Origin: Rhizobium sp. CSW-27
Lineage (GTDB): Bacteria; Pseudomonadota; Alphaproteobacteria; Rhizobiales; Rhizobiaceae
Assembly: GCF_018760785.1 (NCBI RefSeq)
Contig: NZ_JAHHZO010000006.1
Location: forward strand, 62,001-126,000
DNA: 64,000 nucleotides
Reading direction: 5' to 3'
Positions 16,657 to 24,872 of this stretch are shown piece by piece. Each line of letters opens with the position of its first letter. Position 1 is the stretch's first letter. The position numbers and the translations under genes were made by a program. The notes under the pieces are model-generated. The model was given only the letters and a program-made list of their open reading frames with translations, was not told where the DNA came from and made no database searches.

Positions 16657-17691
16657 ATGAGAACGCCCGCCGCCATCCTCCTCGCCTCGGCAAGCCTGCT
16701 CGCGGCAACCGTGGCCCATGCCGCACCCGACGTCGTCGTGTCGATCAAGCCCATCCACTCGCTGGTGGCTTCCGTCATGCAGGGCGTGGCCGAACCCAAG
16801 CTCATCGTGGATGGCGCAGCCTCCCCCCATACCTATTCCATGAAGCCGTCCAATGCGAAGGCCGTGGCGGACGCCGACGTGGTGTTCTGGGTCGGGCCGA
16901 GCATGGAAGCCTTCCTCGACAAGCCGCTCGACGCGCTTGGCGGCAAGGCCATGGTGGTGGCGCTGGGCGATGCACCGGGGCTCGAAAAGCTCACCTTCCG
17001 CGAAGGTGGCCCCTTCGAGGCACATGATGACGGCGACGAGCATGATCATGCCGAGGCGCATGGCCATGAGGACCACGATCACGCCGCCGAGGAAGCGCAT
17101 GACGAGCATGCCCACGACGAGCACGGGCACTCCGATCATGAGCACGAAGCGCATGGACACAGCCATGAAGGCTTCGACACGCATCTGTGGCTCGATCCGG
17201 AAAATGCCAAGGCCATGGTGAAGGAGATCGAGACGCGCCTGGTGGCCGCCGATCCGGCCAATGTGGCGGTCTACACCCGCAACACCCTTGCCCTGCTGAA
17301 GCGCATCGACGCCATGGATGCCGAGATTGCCGCAACGGTGGCACCGGTCAAGAACAAGCCCTTCATCGTCTTCCACGATGCCTATCAGTATTTCGAGCAC
17401 CATTATGGGGTGAAGGTGGCGGGCTCCATCACCGTCAGCCCGGAAACCGCGCCCGGCGCGGAACGACTGAAGGAAATCCAGGCGAAGATCGCCGGGCTTG
17501 GCGCAACCTGCGTGTTTGCCGAGCCGCAGTTCACGCCGAAGCTGATCAATGTCGTGACCGAGGGCACCAGCGCCAAGTCCGGCGTGCTCGACCCCGAAGG
17601 CGCAACGCTGAAGGCCGGCCCGGAGCTTTATTTCGAGCTGATGAGCAATATCGCCACCTCGCTCAACGACTGCCTCGGCAAGGACAGCTGA
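16657..17691 (+). CDS. znuA: Periplasmic zinc-binding protein of the ZnuABC importer
   Basis: This 344-residue cluster A-I substrate-binding protein has a Sec signal peptide (residues 1-22, cleavage after AHA). Zinc ligands are visible at H58 (SPHTY), H176 (DTHLW) and, further on, the His of VFHDAYQYFEHHYG. Between them, residues about 123-171 form a loop extremely rich in His, Asp and Glu, the usual ZnuA zinc-capturing loop. The start has AAGGAG upstream. It is divergent from znuC with Zur-like boxes between, and ends before a clear terminator. It delivers Zn2+ to ZnuB in the inner membrane. Confidence 0.95.
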   Translation: MRTPAAILLASASLLAATVAHAAPDVVVSIKPIHSLVASVMQGVAEPKLIVDGAASPHTYSMKPSNAKAVADADVVFWVGPSMEAFLDKPLDALGGKAMVVALGDAPGLEKLTFREGGPFEAHDDGDEHDHAEAHGHEDHDHAAEEAHDEHAHDEHGHSDHEHEAHGHSHEGFDTHLWLDPENAKAMVKEIETRLVAADPANVAVYTRNTLALLKRIDAMDAEIAATVAPVKNKPFIVFHDAYQYFEHHYGVKVAGSITVSPETAPGAERLKEIQAKIAGLGATCVFAEPQFTPKLINVVTEGTSAKSGVLDPEGATLKAGPELYFELMSNIATSLNDCLGKDS

Positions 17692-17716
17692 TCCACGCTT
17701 CCCGGCAATCCCGGAC

Positions 17717-17739
17717 AAGGCGGCTTCGACCGCCTTTTT
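17717..17739 (+). terminator. Rho-independent terminator after znuA
   Basis: A seven-base-pair stem (AAGGCGG/CCGCCTT) with a six-base CTTCGA loop is followed by a short T-run, just past the znuA stop. It separates znuA from the independently regulated GTPase gene. Confidence 0.85.
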
Positions 17740-17753
17740 CCGGACCTGATGAT

Positions 17754-17770
17754 GTAATGTTATAACAATA
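17754..17770. promoter_or_regulatory. Zur operator upstream of the COG0523 GTPase
   Basis: GTAATGTTATAACAATA contains the perfect ten-base palindrome TGTTATAACA (17758-17767) and closely fits the alphaproteobacterial Zur box as I remember it. It ends 11 bases before the start codon, so Zur binding should repress the gene directly. Confidence 0.8.
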
Positions 17771-17781
17771 AGGATTTCGAC

Positions 17782-18987
17782 ATGGACAACCGGCTTCCCG
17801 TCACGGTTCTCTCCGGCTTCCTCGGTGCCGGCAAGACGACGCTTCTCAACCACATCCTGACCAATCGCGACGGCCTGCGCGTTGCGGTGATCGTCAACGA
17901 CATGAGCGAGGTCAACATTGATGCCGCGCTGGTGCGCGATGGCGGCGCCGAGCTTTCCCGCACCGAGGAACAGCTGGTCGAGATGACCAATGGCTGCATC
18001 TGTTGCACGCTGCGCGACGACCTGCTGAAGGAGGTGCGCGCCCTCGCCGACCAGAAGCGCTTCGACTACCTGCTGATCGAATCCACCGGCATTGCCGAAC
18101 CGCTGCCGGTTGCCGCCACCTTCGAATTCCGCGACGAGAACGGCGACAGCCTATCCGACGTCGCAAGGCTCGATACGATGGTAACGGTGGTGGATGCCGC
18201 CAACCTCCTGAAGGATTACGGCTCCGCCGACTTTCTGGCCGACCGTGGCGAGACGGCCGGCGACGGCGACAACCGCACCCTGGTCGATCTTCTCGTCGAA
18301 CAGATCGAATTCGCCGACGTGGTGGTGCTCAACAAGGTCTCGACCGCCACGGCGGAGGAACGCGCCGCGGCGCGCGCCATCGTTGCCGGGCTCAACCCCG
18401 ACGCCCGCATCATCGAGGCGGATTTCGGCCGTGTCGCCTCGGGCGATATCCTGGGAACCGGCCGTTTCGACTTCGCAAAGGCCGAGACGCATCCCTTGTG
18501 GTTCAAGGAACTGCACGGTTTCAAGGAGCATGTCCCGGAAACCGAGGAATATGGCATCCGCTCCTTCGTCTACCGGGCCCGCCGGCCCTTCGATCCGGCC
18601 AGGCTGCACGCCTTCATCAACCAGTCATGGCCGGGCGTGATCCGCGCCAAGGGCTTCTTCTGGCTGGCGACGCGCCCCTACCATGTCGGCGAGATCTCGC
18701 AGGCCGGCGCCCTGATCCGCACCCAGAAGCTCGGCCTGTGGTGGGATGCCGTGCCGCGCGAGCAATGGCCGCAGGATCAGGGCTTCCGCAACGGGCTGGC
18801 CCGCTATCTCGACCCGGTCTGGGGCGACCGCCGGCAGGAAATCGTCTTCATCGGCGCCGATCCGATGGACGAACAGTGGATCCGCAACCATCTCGACATC
18901 TGCCTGCTGCCCGCCGACCGCTTCACGCCGGACCGCTGGCGCGACCTGCCGGACCCCTTTGCCAGCTGGAACAGGCAGGCTGCCTGA
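17782..18987 (+). CDS. COG0523 (CobW/ZigA-type) zinc-chaperone GTPase
   Basis: This 401-residue G3E GTPase has the P-loop GFLGAGKTT (residues about 12-20). The metal-binding CxCC motif is in NGCICC (about 72-77), the Walker B-like segment is LLIESTG, and VVVLNKV is the guanine-recognition motif. The C-terminal CobW_C domain follows from about residue 255. Members of this family deliver zinc to client enzymes during zinc starvation; others serve cobalamin synthesis. The Zur operator immediately upstream and the adjacent znu genes point to the zinc-chaperone subgroup (ZigA/ZagA-like) rather than to CobW. Confidence 0.88.
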   Translation: MDNRLPVTVLSGFLGAGKTTLLNHILTNRDGLRVAVIVNDMSEVNIDAALVRDGGAELSRTEEQLVEMTNGCICCTLRDDLLKEVRALADQKRFDYLLIESTGIAEPLPVAATFEFRDENGDSLSDVARLDTMVTVVDAANLLKDYGSADFLADRGETAGDGDNRTLVDLLVEQIEFADVVVLNKVSTATAEERAAARAIVAGLNPDARIIEADFGRVASGDILGTGRFDFAKAETHPLWFKELHGFKEHVPETEEYGIRSFVYRARRPFDPARLHAFINQSWPGVIRAKGFFWLATRPYHVGEISQAGALIRTQKLGLWWDAVPREQWPQDQGFRNGLARYLDPVWGDRRQEIVFIGADPMDEQWIRNHLDICLLPADRFTPDRWRDLPDPFASWNRQAA

Positions 18988-18999
18988 GCGCATGAAAAT

Positions 19000-19022
19000 G
19001 GCCGCCGGCATGACCGGCGGCC
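19000..19022. terminator. Bidirectional terminator between convergent genes
   Basis: A perfect nine-base-pair GC stem (GGCCGCCGG/CCGGCGGCC) with a five-base loop lies between the converging GTPase and RcnB-like genes. On the minus strand it is followed by ATTTTC, so it fits the RcnB-like gene best. Confidence 0.7.
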
Positions 19023-19043
19023 CGATGGGATGACAGTCCGGCG

Positions 19044-19382
19044 TCAGCGTCCCGACACGATGCTGGCGATGATGCCGCTTGCGGCGCCGATCAGCAGGAA
19101 CTGGTTGTCGACGCGCACCCACTGGTAACCACGCGGCGGCGCGGAGAGGCGATAACGACGATAGTCACGCACTTCGGCGAGGCGCGCCCGCTCGGCCCGG
19201 CTCAGTCTGTGGCCCTTCTTCCAGTGCGGCTCACGGACAATCACCGTCTTCTTCTTCTCGATCACGACCGGGCGCTCGACAGGCCGCTGCCGATCGCGAT
19301 CGGGGCCGCGAAAATCCTGCGCTCCGGCCACCGGTGCAGCGAGAATGGTAGCGGCGGCCAGAAGGGAAAGAATGGTCTTCAT
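19044..19382 (-). CDS. RcnB-family periplasmic protein
   Basis: This 112-residue secreted protein has a signal peptide (MKTILSLLAAATILAAPVAGA) and a basic, Arg-rich middle. The C-terminal block is RYRLSAPPRGYQWVRVDNQFLLI, characteristic of the RcnB domain. RcnB of E. coli is a periplasmic protein affecting nickel/cobalt homeostasis; most alphaproteobacterial members are uncharacterised. A GAGGAG Shine-Dalgarno precedes the ATG. Its location beside the zinc genes suggests a link to metal or envelope stress, which is inference only. Confidence 0.8.
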   Translation of the reverse strand: MKTILSLLAAATILAAPVAGAQDFRGPDRDRQRPVERPVVIEKKKTVIVREPHWKKGHRLSRAERARLAEVRDYRRYRLSAPPRGYQWVRVDNQFLLIGAASGIIASIVSGR

Positions 19383-19530
19383 CGGATGTCTCCTCGTTCT
19401 TTACAGCCTGACGCTAGGCCGCAACGACTGAACGCCAGATGAACCGTCGCATTACAATTCAGCAATGAAATGAGAGGCATGGATGCAATTCCTGATTCCA
19501 TTCCTCATCGACCTGAATCCGTTTCTCAAC

Positions 19531-19556
19531 AAAATGGCCCGGCACACGGCCGGGCC
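19531..19556 (-). terminator. Terminator of the aldo-keto reductase gene
   Basis: Read on the minus strand, an eight-base-pair stem (GGCCCGGC/GCCGGGCC) with a five-base loop is followed by ATTTTGTTG, about 27 bases past the stop of the aldo-keto reductase gene. Confidence 0.75.
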
Positions 19557-19583
19557 TGAAGGATCTGGCGGAAACCGGAACCC

Positions 19584-20627
19584 TTAGCGGGACGGGCCTT
19601 CCCGCTCTGCCGAGGCAGCCCAGAGATTGATGTCGGCATCCTTGGCGAAGACCTCGATCTCGGCCAGTTCTTCCGCCGTGAAGTCCGGCTTTTCCAGTGC
19701 CGCCACGCAGTCGATCACCTGCTCCGGACGGCTGGCACCGATCAGAGCGGAAGTCACGCGCCCGCCACGCAGCACCCAGGCAATCGCCATCTGCGCCAGC
19801 GTCTGGCCGCGCCTTTCGGCAATCGCGTTGAGGCCGCGCAGGTTGTTCACATTGCGCTCGTTGAGGAAGGCGGGACGCAGCGACTTGCCCTGCGCCGCGC
19901 GGCTATCCTCCGGAATGCCGCCGAGATATTTCGACGTCAGCATGCCCTGGGCGAGCGGCGAAAAGACGATCGAACCGATGCCAAGATCGTCCAGCGTATC
20001 GAGGAGACCGTCCTCTTCCACCCAGCGGTTGATGATCGAATAGCTCGGCTGGTGGATGAGGCAGGGCGTGCCGAGGTCCTTCAGGATCGCAGCCGCTTCC
20101 CGCGTGCGCTTCGAATTGTAGGAGGAAATGCCGACATAAAGCGCGCGGCCGGAGCGGACGATGTGATCGAGCGCACCGCAGGTTTCCTCCAGCGGCGTAT
20201 CCGGGTCGAAGCGGTGCGAATAGAAGATGTCGACATAATCGAGACCCATGCGCTTCAGGCTCTGGTCGCAGGAGGCGATCAGGTACTTGCGGCTGCCCCA
20301 TTCGCCGTAGGGACCCGGCCACATGTTGTAGCCCGCCTTGGACGAAATGATCAGCTCGTCGCGGTAACCGGCGAAATCGGTCTTCAGGATCTCGCCGAAA
20401 GCGGTTTCCGCGCTGCCCGGCAGCGGGCCGTAATTGTTGGCAAGGTCGAAATGCGTGATGCCGAGGTCAAAGGCGGTGCGGCAGATGTCACGCTTGCGCT
20501 GGTGCGGCGTGTCATCGCCGAAATTGTGCCACAGGCCAAGCGAAAGCGCCGGCAGCTTCAAGCCGGAGCGGCCGCAGCGGTTGTACTTCATGCGGGAATA
20601 ACGGTCTTCGGAAGGCGTCCAGGCCAT
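19584..20627 (-). CDS. Aldo-keto reductase, L-glyceraldehyde 3-phosphate reductase-like (YghZ/Gpr)
   Basis: This 347-residue NADPH-dependent aldo-keto reductase has a TIM barrel. The N-terminus MAWTPSEDRYSRMKYNRCG with LPALSLGLWHNFGD closely follows YghZ of E. coli. The catalytic Tyr is in DLANNYGP (about residue 66) and the Lys is in ISSKAGYNMWPGP. The start at 20627 has GGAGGAG upstream, and a longer open frame is not needed. YghZ reduces L-glyceraldehyde 3-phosphate and detoxifies methylglyoxal, and this is the likely role. It lies 134 bases downstream of gnd on the same strand and has its own downstream terminator. Confidence 0.88.
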   Translation of the reverse strand: MAWTPSEDRYSRMKYNRCGRSGLKLPALSLGLWHNFGDDTPHQRKRDICRTAFDLGITHFDLANNYGPLPGSAETAFGEILKTDFAGYRDELIISSKAGYNMWPGPYGEWGSRKYLIASCDQSLKRMGLDYVDIFYSHRFDPDTPLEETCGALDHIVRSGRALYVGISSYNSKRTREAAAILKDLGTPCLIHQPSYSIINRWVEEDGLLDTLDDLGIGSIVFSPLAQGMLTSKYLGGIPEDSRAAQGKSLRPAFLNERNVNNLRGLNAIAERRGQTLAQMAIAWVLRGGRVTSALIGASRPEQVIDCVAALEKPDFTAEELAEIEVFAKDADINLWAASAEREGPSR

Positions 20628-20761
20628 GATTGTGTCTCCTCCATCCAATGTCTGGGCAGGTCTCGTCCCGAAGGCGGGACGGAAGGCCGCGCGCGTGGGA
20701 ACGTGCACACGGCAGATGCGGGGATGCAGGGCGTGCCAGCGCCCTGACCCGATTTGCTGTA

Positions 20762-22192
20762 TCAGGCGTTGAGGCCGCTGCCCCAGGGGCCGTGATGCTT
20801 GTCGATGCCATCGACGCGGTCAAACCCATGCGCGCCGAAGAAATCGCGCTGCGCCTGGATGAGGTTGGCCGTGCCGCGCGACCGGCGATAGCTGTCGAAA
20901 TAGGCAAGAGCCGAGGCAAGCGCCGGAACCGGAAGCCCGGCCATGACGGCGGTCGAGACGACGCGACGCAGCGACGAGTCCGTGTCCTTGACCAGTTGCG
21001 CGAAGGCCGGTGTCACGATGAGGTTTGCAACGTCCGGCTCCTTGGTGAAGGCGGAGGTGATCTCGTCGAGGAACTGCGAGCGAATGATGCAGCCGGCACG
21101 CCAGATCTTCGCGATCGTCGGCATCGGCAGGTTCCAGCCATATTCCTTGGAGGCTGCCGCCATCACGGCGAAGCCCTGCGCATAGGCACCGATCTTGGCG
21201 GCGAGCAGCGCGTTTTCGAGATCATGCAGGAAAGAGACGCCATCGGTGGCCGGGAAGGCAACGGTGTCCGGCAGGCCGAGGATCTTTTCGGCTTCGATGC
21301 GTTCCGCCTTCTGCGAGGAGAGGATACGGCCGGCAACTGCGGCCTCGATGCCGGTTGCGGCAACGCCCAGATTCTGCGCCTCGATGACCGACCACTTGCC
21401 GGTGCCCTTCTGGCCGGCGGCGTCAAGAATGACGTCGACCATCGGCTTGCCGGTGACCGGATCGGTGGCAGCGAGCACCTTTTCGGTGATTTCGATCAGG
21501 TAGGAGTTGAGGCGGCCTTCGTTCCACCGGCCGAAGACCTGGGAAATCTCGGCGGCCGACAGCTTCAGCCCGTCGCGCAGGATGCCGTAGATTTCGGCGA
21601 TCATCTGCATGTCGGCATATTCGATGCCGTTGTGAATGGTCTTGACGAAATGACCGGCGCCATCATTGCCGAGCCAGGCAACGCAGGGGTCGCCGTTGAA
21701 CTTGGCGGAGATGGAGGTCAAAACCTTCTCGACGCGCTTCCAGCTCTCTTCCGTGCCGCCGACCATGATCGACGGACCATGGCGGGCACCCTCTTCGCCG
21801 CCGGACACACCCATGCCGATGAAGGTGAGCGGGCTGTCCTTCAGCGCCTCGAAGCGGCGCATCGTGTCGCGGAAATTGGCATTGCCGGCATCGATCATGA
21901 TGTCGCCGGCGGAAAGATACGGCTTCAGCAGTTCCATCTGCTGGTCCACCGGATCACCGGCCTTGATCATGATGATGATCGGACGCGGCGGGCGGATGGC
22001 GGCGGTGAATTCCTCCAGCGTCTCGCAGGGAATGATCTGGCCCTGCAGGCTGCCGGCCTCGGCGAAGAATTTTCGTGTTGCCTCGGGGCTGCGGTTGAAG
22101 ACGGCGATCTTGTTGCCTTTTTCCGCGATGTTGAGAGCCAGGTTGGAACCCATAACGCCAAGGCCGATAAGGCCGATTTCTGCCTGTTCCAC
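20762..22192 (-). CDS. gnd: 6-phosphogluconate dehydrogenase, decarboxylating
   Basis: This 476-residue enzyme of the oxidative pentose phosphate pathway converts 6-phosphogluconate and NADP+ to ribulose 5-phosphate, CO2 and NADPH. The nucleotide-binding GLGVMGSNLALNIA is at the N-terminus. The substrate signature is GGEEGARHGPSIMVGG, and catalytic Lys and Glu residues lie in GAGHFVKTIHNGIEYADMQ. The start is a GTG at 22192 (EQAEIGLIG follows) with GGAGG seven bases upstream. An ATG-type extension further 5' lacks a ribosome binding site. Length fits the family's 468-480. The protein is cytosolic and dimeric. Confidence 0.95.
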   Translation of the reverse strand: MEQAEIGLIGLGVMGSNLALNIAEKGNKIAVFNRSPEATRKFFAEAGSLQGQIIPCETLEEFTAAIRPPRPIIIMIKAGDPVDQQMELLKPYLSAGDIMIDAGNANFRDTMRRFEALKDSPLTFIGMGVSGGEEGARHGPSIMVGGTEESWKRVEKVLTSISAKFNGDPCVAWLGNDGAGHFVKTIHNGIEYADMQMIAEIYGILRDGLKLSAAEISQVFGRWNEGRLNSYLIEITEKVLAATDPVTGKPMVDVILDAAGQKGTGKWSVIEAQNLGVAATGIEAAVAGRILSSQKAERIEAEKILGLPDTVAFPATDGVSFLHDLENALLAAKIGAYAQGFAVMAAASKEYGWNLPMPTIAKIWRAGCIIRSQFLDEITSAFTKEPDVANLIVTPAFAQLVKDTDSSLRRVVSTAVMAGLPVPALASALAYFDSYRRSRGTANLIQAQRDFFGAHGFDRVDGIDKHHGPWGSGLNA

Positions 22193-22393
22193 GGGAATGC
22201 CTCCAATACGGTTGGGTGGCTGTTTTGGCACTCTAACTGACGAACGGCAAGGTCAGGCCGCATCGAAACGGTTTAAAATTTGCCGGAAAGGGACAAGTTT
22301 ACGCAAGCAGGCCATCCGGCATCAGGCACCGGGCTTGCCTTTGGCGCCCCTTGCGCCATAAAGAACATTGCAGGAACAGGATGGAGGTTCCCC

Positions 22394-22816
22394 ATGCCCC
22401 CGATGACGGCGACCATCGTGCATCTGTCGATCGATCGCGACTGGCGTGCGGTCTATGATTTCGCCCGCAGGCCGGAAAACATGGCGCACTGGGCATCCGG
22501 CCTCGGCGCCGGCCTCGCCCGCCACGGCGAGGACTGGCTGGCCGATGGCGGGCCGCTCGGCCAGGTGCGGGTGACATTCACGCCAGCCAATGATCTTGGC
22601 GTGATCGACCACGTCGTCCACATGCCATCCGGCCTCAAGGTGCACAACGCCTTCCGAATCGTGCCGAACGGCGACGGCGCGGAGGCGATCTTCATGGTAA
22701 CGCGCCTGCCCGACCAGACGAGCGAACAGTTCGAGCAGGACGCGGCGCATGTGCTGCGGGATCTGTCAATGCTGAAGGCGATCATGGAACAGGAGGGTAT
22801 GGACGCCGAGGACTGA
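22394..22816 (+). CDS. SRPBCC (START/polyketide-cyclase-like) family protein
   Basis: This 140-residue single-domain protein begins MPPMTATIVHLSIDRDWRAV. The pattern of a helix-grip fold (VHLSIDRDWRAVYDFARRPENMAHWASGL and then beta strands ending in a long C-terminal helix) fits the SRPBCC superfamily. The ATG at 22394 has GGAGG six bases upstream. An upstream open stretch to 22280 is not supported. Such proteins bind small hydrophobic ligands, but no ligand or pathway is suggested by the neighbours, which are divergent gnd and convergent lpxXL. Confidence 0.75.
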   Translation: MPPMTATIVHLSIDRDWRAVYDFARRPENMAHWASGLGAGLARHGEDWLADGGPLGQVRVTFTPANDLGVIDHVVHMPSGLKVHNAFRIVPNGDGAEAIFMVTRLPDQTSEQFEQDAAHVLRDLSMLKAIMEQEGMDAED

Positions 22817-22837
22817 GCCTGCTCCAAAAGCGATGCG

Positions 22838-23767
22838 TCAGCCCTTCAGGCTGCGCTTGATGTTCCAGCGGTCGTGATACCAGAGCCACTGTTCCGGATG
22901 CTCGCGCACCCAGCTTTCCACCTTGTCGTTGAGCAGCTGCGCCGTGGCCTGCACGTCGACCGCGCCCTTTTCATTGCGTGGTATGTCGATCTTCGGCTCG
23001 ATTTCCAGCCGGTAGCGGTTGTTCGGCAGGCGGATGCAACGGGCCGGATAGACCTCGCAGTCGAACTGGCGCACCAGCTTGGCCAGCAGCGGATTGGTCT
23101 GCACCGGCCGGCCAAAGAACTGCGTATGCAGCCCCTTCTGGAACTTCTGATCAACGAGGACGCCGATGCCTTTGCCCGCTTCCAGCTGGCGCGCCAGCGC
23201 AAAGGAGGAGCCGGCATGCGAGGGCACCAGCTTGCCCATGCGCGCCGCGCGGAAGGAAAACACCTTTTCCGCGATATAAGGATTGTTGGGCGGGCGGAAC
23301 ATCACCGTGACGTTCAGGCCGAAGGCATTGCCGGCCACCGGCAAAAGCTCGAAATTGCCGGTATGGGCTGTAAAGACGATGAAGGGCCGCGGATTGTCGC
23401 GCAGATCGAGGAAGATCGGAATGCCGTCCACCTCGATGCGGCCGGGCTGCGTCGCATGCGGATCGAAATCGAAGAGACGGTCGAGGAATACATATTCCGC
23501 CGCCAGCCGCCCCATATGGCCCCACGAGGCAACCGCAATCGCCTCGCGCTCCGCCTCCGTCTTGTCCGGATAGGCATTGGCGAGGTTGACCAGCATCAGC
23601 CGATGGCGCGGCGTGCGCGGCCCGATCTGGCGCACCAGCCAGTCGATGAAGCGGATGGCCGGATCGGCCGGCAGCAGTTTCAGCAGATTGAGAAAGCCGA
23701 ACACTGCCTGCGCCACCAGCCATTGCTGGAAGTGACGCAGAGCCAGGACGATCCGCGTGATCAGCAT
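22838..23767 (-). CDS. lpxXL: Lipid A very-long-chain acyltransferase (LpxL/HtrB family)
   Basis: This 309-residue LpxL/HtrB-type acyltransferase has one N-terminal membrane anchor. The catalytic HTGNFE motif is at about residues 138-143, in VFTAHTGNFELLPV, and FFGRPV and a WYHDRW C-terminal motif are also present. In rhizobia and Brucella LpxXL moves the 27-hydroxyoctacosanoyl group from AcpXL to lipid A. Here it is the last gene of the complete acpXL cluster, which is the main reason for the specific call. I used the ATG at 23767; a TTG six bases upstream is the alternative. It starts ten bases after the stop of the adhXL gene. Confidence 0.93.
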   Translation of the reverse strand: MLITRIVLALRHFQQWLVAQAVFGFLNLLKLLPADPAIRFIDWLVRQIGPRTPRHRLMLVNLANAYPDKTEAEREAIAVASWGHMGRLAAEYVFLDRLFDFDPHATQPGRIEVDGIPIFLDLRDNPRPFIVFTAHTGNFELLPVAGNAFGLNVTVMFRPPNNPYIAEKVFSFRAARMGKLVPSHAGSSFALARQLEAGKGIGVLVDQKFQKGLHTQFFGRPVQTNPLLAKLVRQFDCEVYPARCIRLPNNRYRLEIEPKIDIPRNEKGAVDVQATAQLLNDKVESWVREHPEQWLWYHDRWNIKRSLKG

Positions 23768-23777
23768 CTTCAAGGGA

Positions 23778-24806
23778 TCAGTCCATCCTCAGAACGATCT
23801 TGCCGAAGATCTGGCGGCCTTCCATGCGCGCAAGCGCCTTGTCGATCTCGCCGAAGGTGACTTCCGTATCGATGACCGGATGCACGATGCCGCGCGCCAT
23901 CTTCTGCATGGCGTTCGCCATGTTTTCCATGCGGCAGCCGAAGGAGCCGAGCAGCTTCAGCTGCTGCTGGAACAGCATCATCAGGTTGATTTCGGTCGAG
24001 ACGCCCGACGTGGAGCCGCAGGTGACAAGACGGCCACCGCGCTTCAGGCAGAGCATCGAACCCGCCCAGGTATCCTTGCCGACATGTTCGAAGACGACGT
24101 CGACGCCCTTCTTCTTGGTCAGCTTGCGCACCACGCCCTCGAAACGGTCGGTGCGGTAGTTGATGACGTGATCGGCGCCGAGCGCCTTGGCCTTCTCGAT
24201 CTTATCGTCGGAACCGACGGTGGTGATGACCGTGCAGCCCATCTTCTTGGCAAGCTGGATCGCCGCCGTGCCGATGCCGGAGCCGCCGGCATGCACAAGG
24301 ATCGTCTCGCCGGGTTCGAGCTTGGCATTGTCGAACAGCATGTGTTCGACGGTGCCGAAGGTGACCGGTGCCAGCGCTGCCGCAACCGCATCGACGCCGG
24401 GCGGTGCCGGAACGAGCTGGCGGGCCGGGATATTGATCTTTTCCTGGGCAAACCCGTCGAGGTGGAAACCGTGCACGCCGGCCACGTGTTCGCACAGGTT
24501 GTCGCGTCCCTCGCGGCAGGGCTTGCAGAGGCCGCAGGTGCGCGCGCCATAGACCGAGACGAGTTGGCCGGGCAGAACGTTCGACACGCCGGGGCCGATC
24601 GCTTCGACCACGCCGGAGGCTTCCGCACCGATTGTCAGAGGCATCTTGCGCTTGGCAAAGGCCATGCCGCGCCAGCCCCAGACATCGATGTGGTTGAGTG
24701 CCACCGCCTTGACCCGGAGCGTCACCTCGCCCGGTGCCGGCGCTTCCGGCTCCGGAATGTCGGTCGCTTCAAGACGGCGGTCATCGATCAGTTGCAAGGC
24801 GCGCAT
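23778..24806 (-). CDS. adh2XL: Zinc-binding alcohol dehydrogenase of the acpXL cluster
   Basis: This 342-residue MDR-family oxidoreductase begins MRALQLIDDRRLEATDIPE. It has the GroES-like domain with GAEASGVVEAIG and a four-cysteine structural-zinc lobe (CGLCKPCREGRDNLC, about residues 92-106). The Rossmann motif is GGSGIGTAAIQLAKKMG. In Rhizobium the equivalent gene lies between fabF1XL and lpxXL and is needed for normal very-long-chain fatty-acid synthesis. Its step has not been firmly shown, though enoyl reduction is a candidate because the cluster lacks another enoyl reductase. It follows the ketosynthase gene by 66 bases. Confidence 0.92.
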   Translation of the reverse strand: MRALQLIDDRRLEATDIPEPEAPAPGEVTLRVKAVALNHIDVWGWRGMAFAKRKMPLTIGAEASGVVEAIGPGVSNVLPGQLVSVYGARTCGLCKPCREGRDNLCEHVAGVHGFHLDGFAQEKINIPARQLVPAPPGVDAVAAALAPVTFGTVEHMLFDNAKLEPGETILVHAGGSGIGTAAIQLAKKMGCTVITTVGSDDKIEKAKALGADHVINYRTDRFEGVVRKLTKKKGVDVVFEHVGKDTWAGSMLCLKRGGRLVTCGSTSGVSTEINLMMLFQQQLKLLGSFGCRMENMANAMQKMARGIVHPVIDTEVTFGEIDKALARMEGRQIFGKIVLRMD

Positions 24807-24872
24807 AAGTCTTTCCCTTCGCCCGGAGGCGTCAAAGAGTGTTTGGGCATGATAGCCGAATGGGGACGGCTT

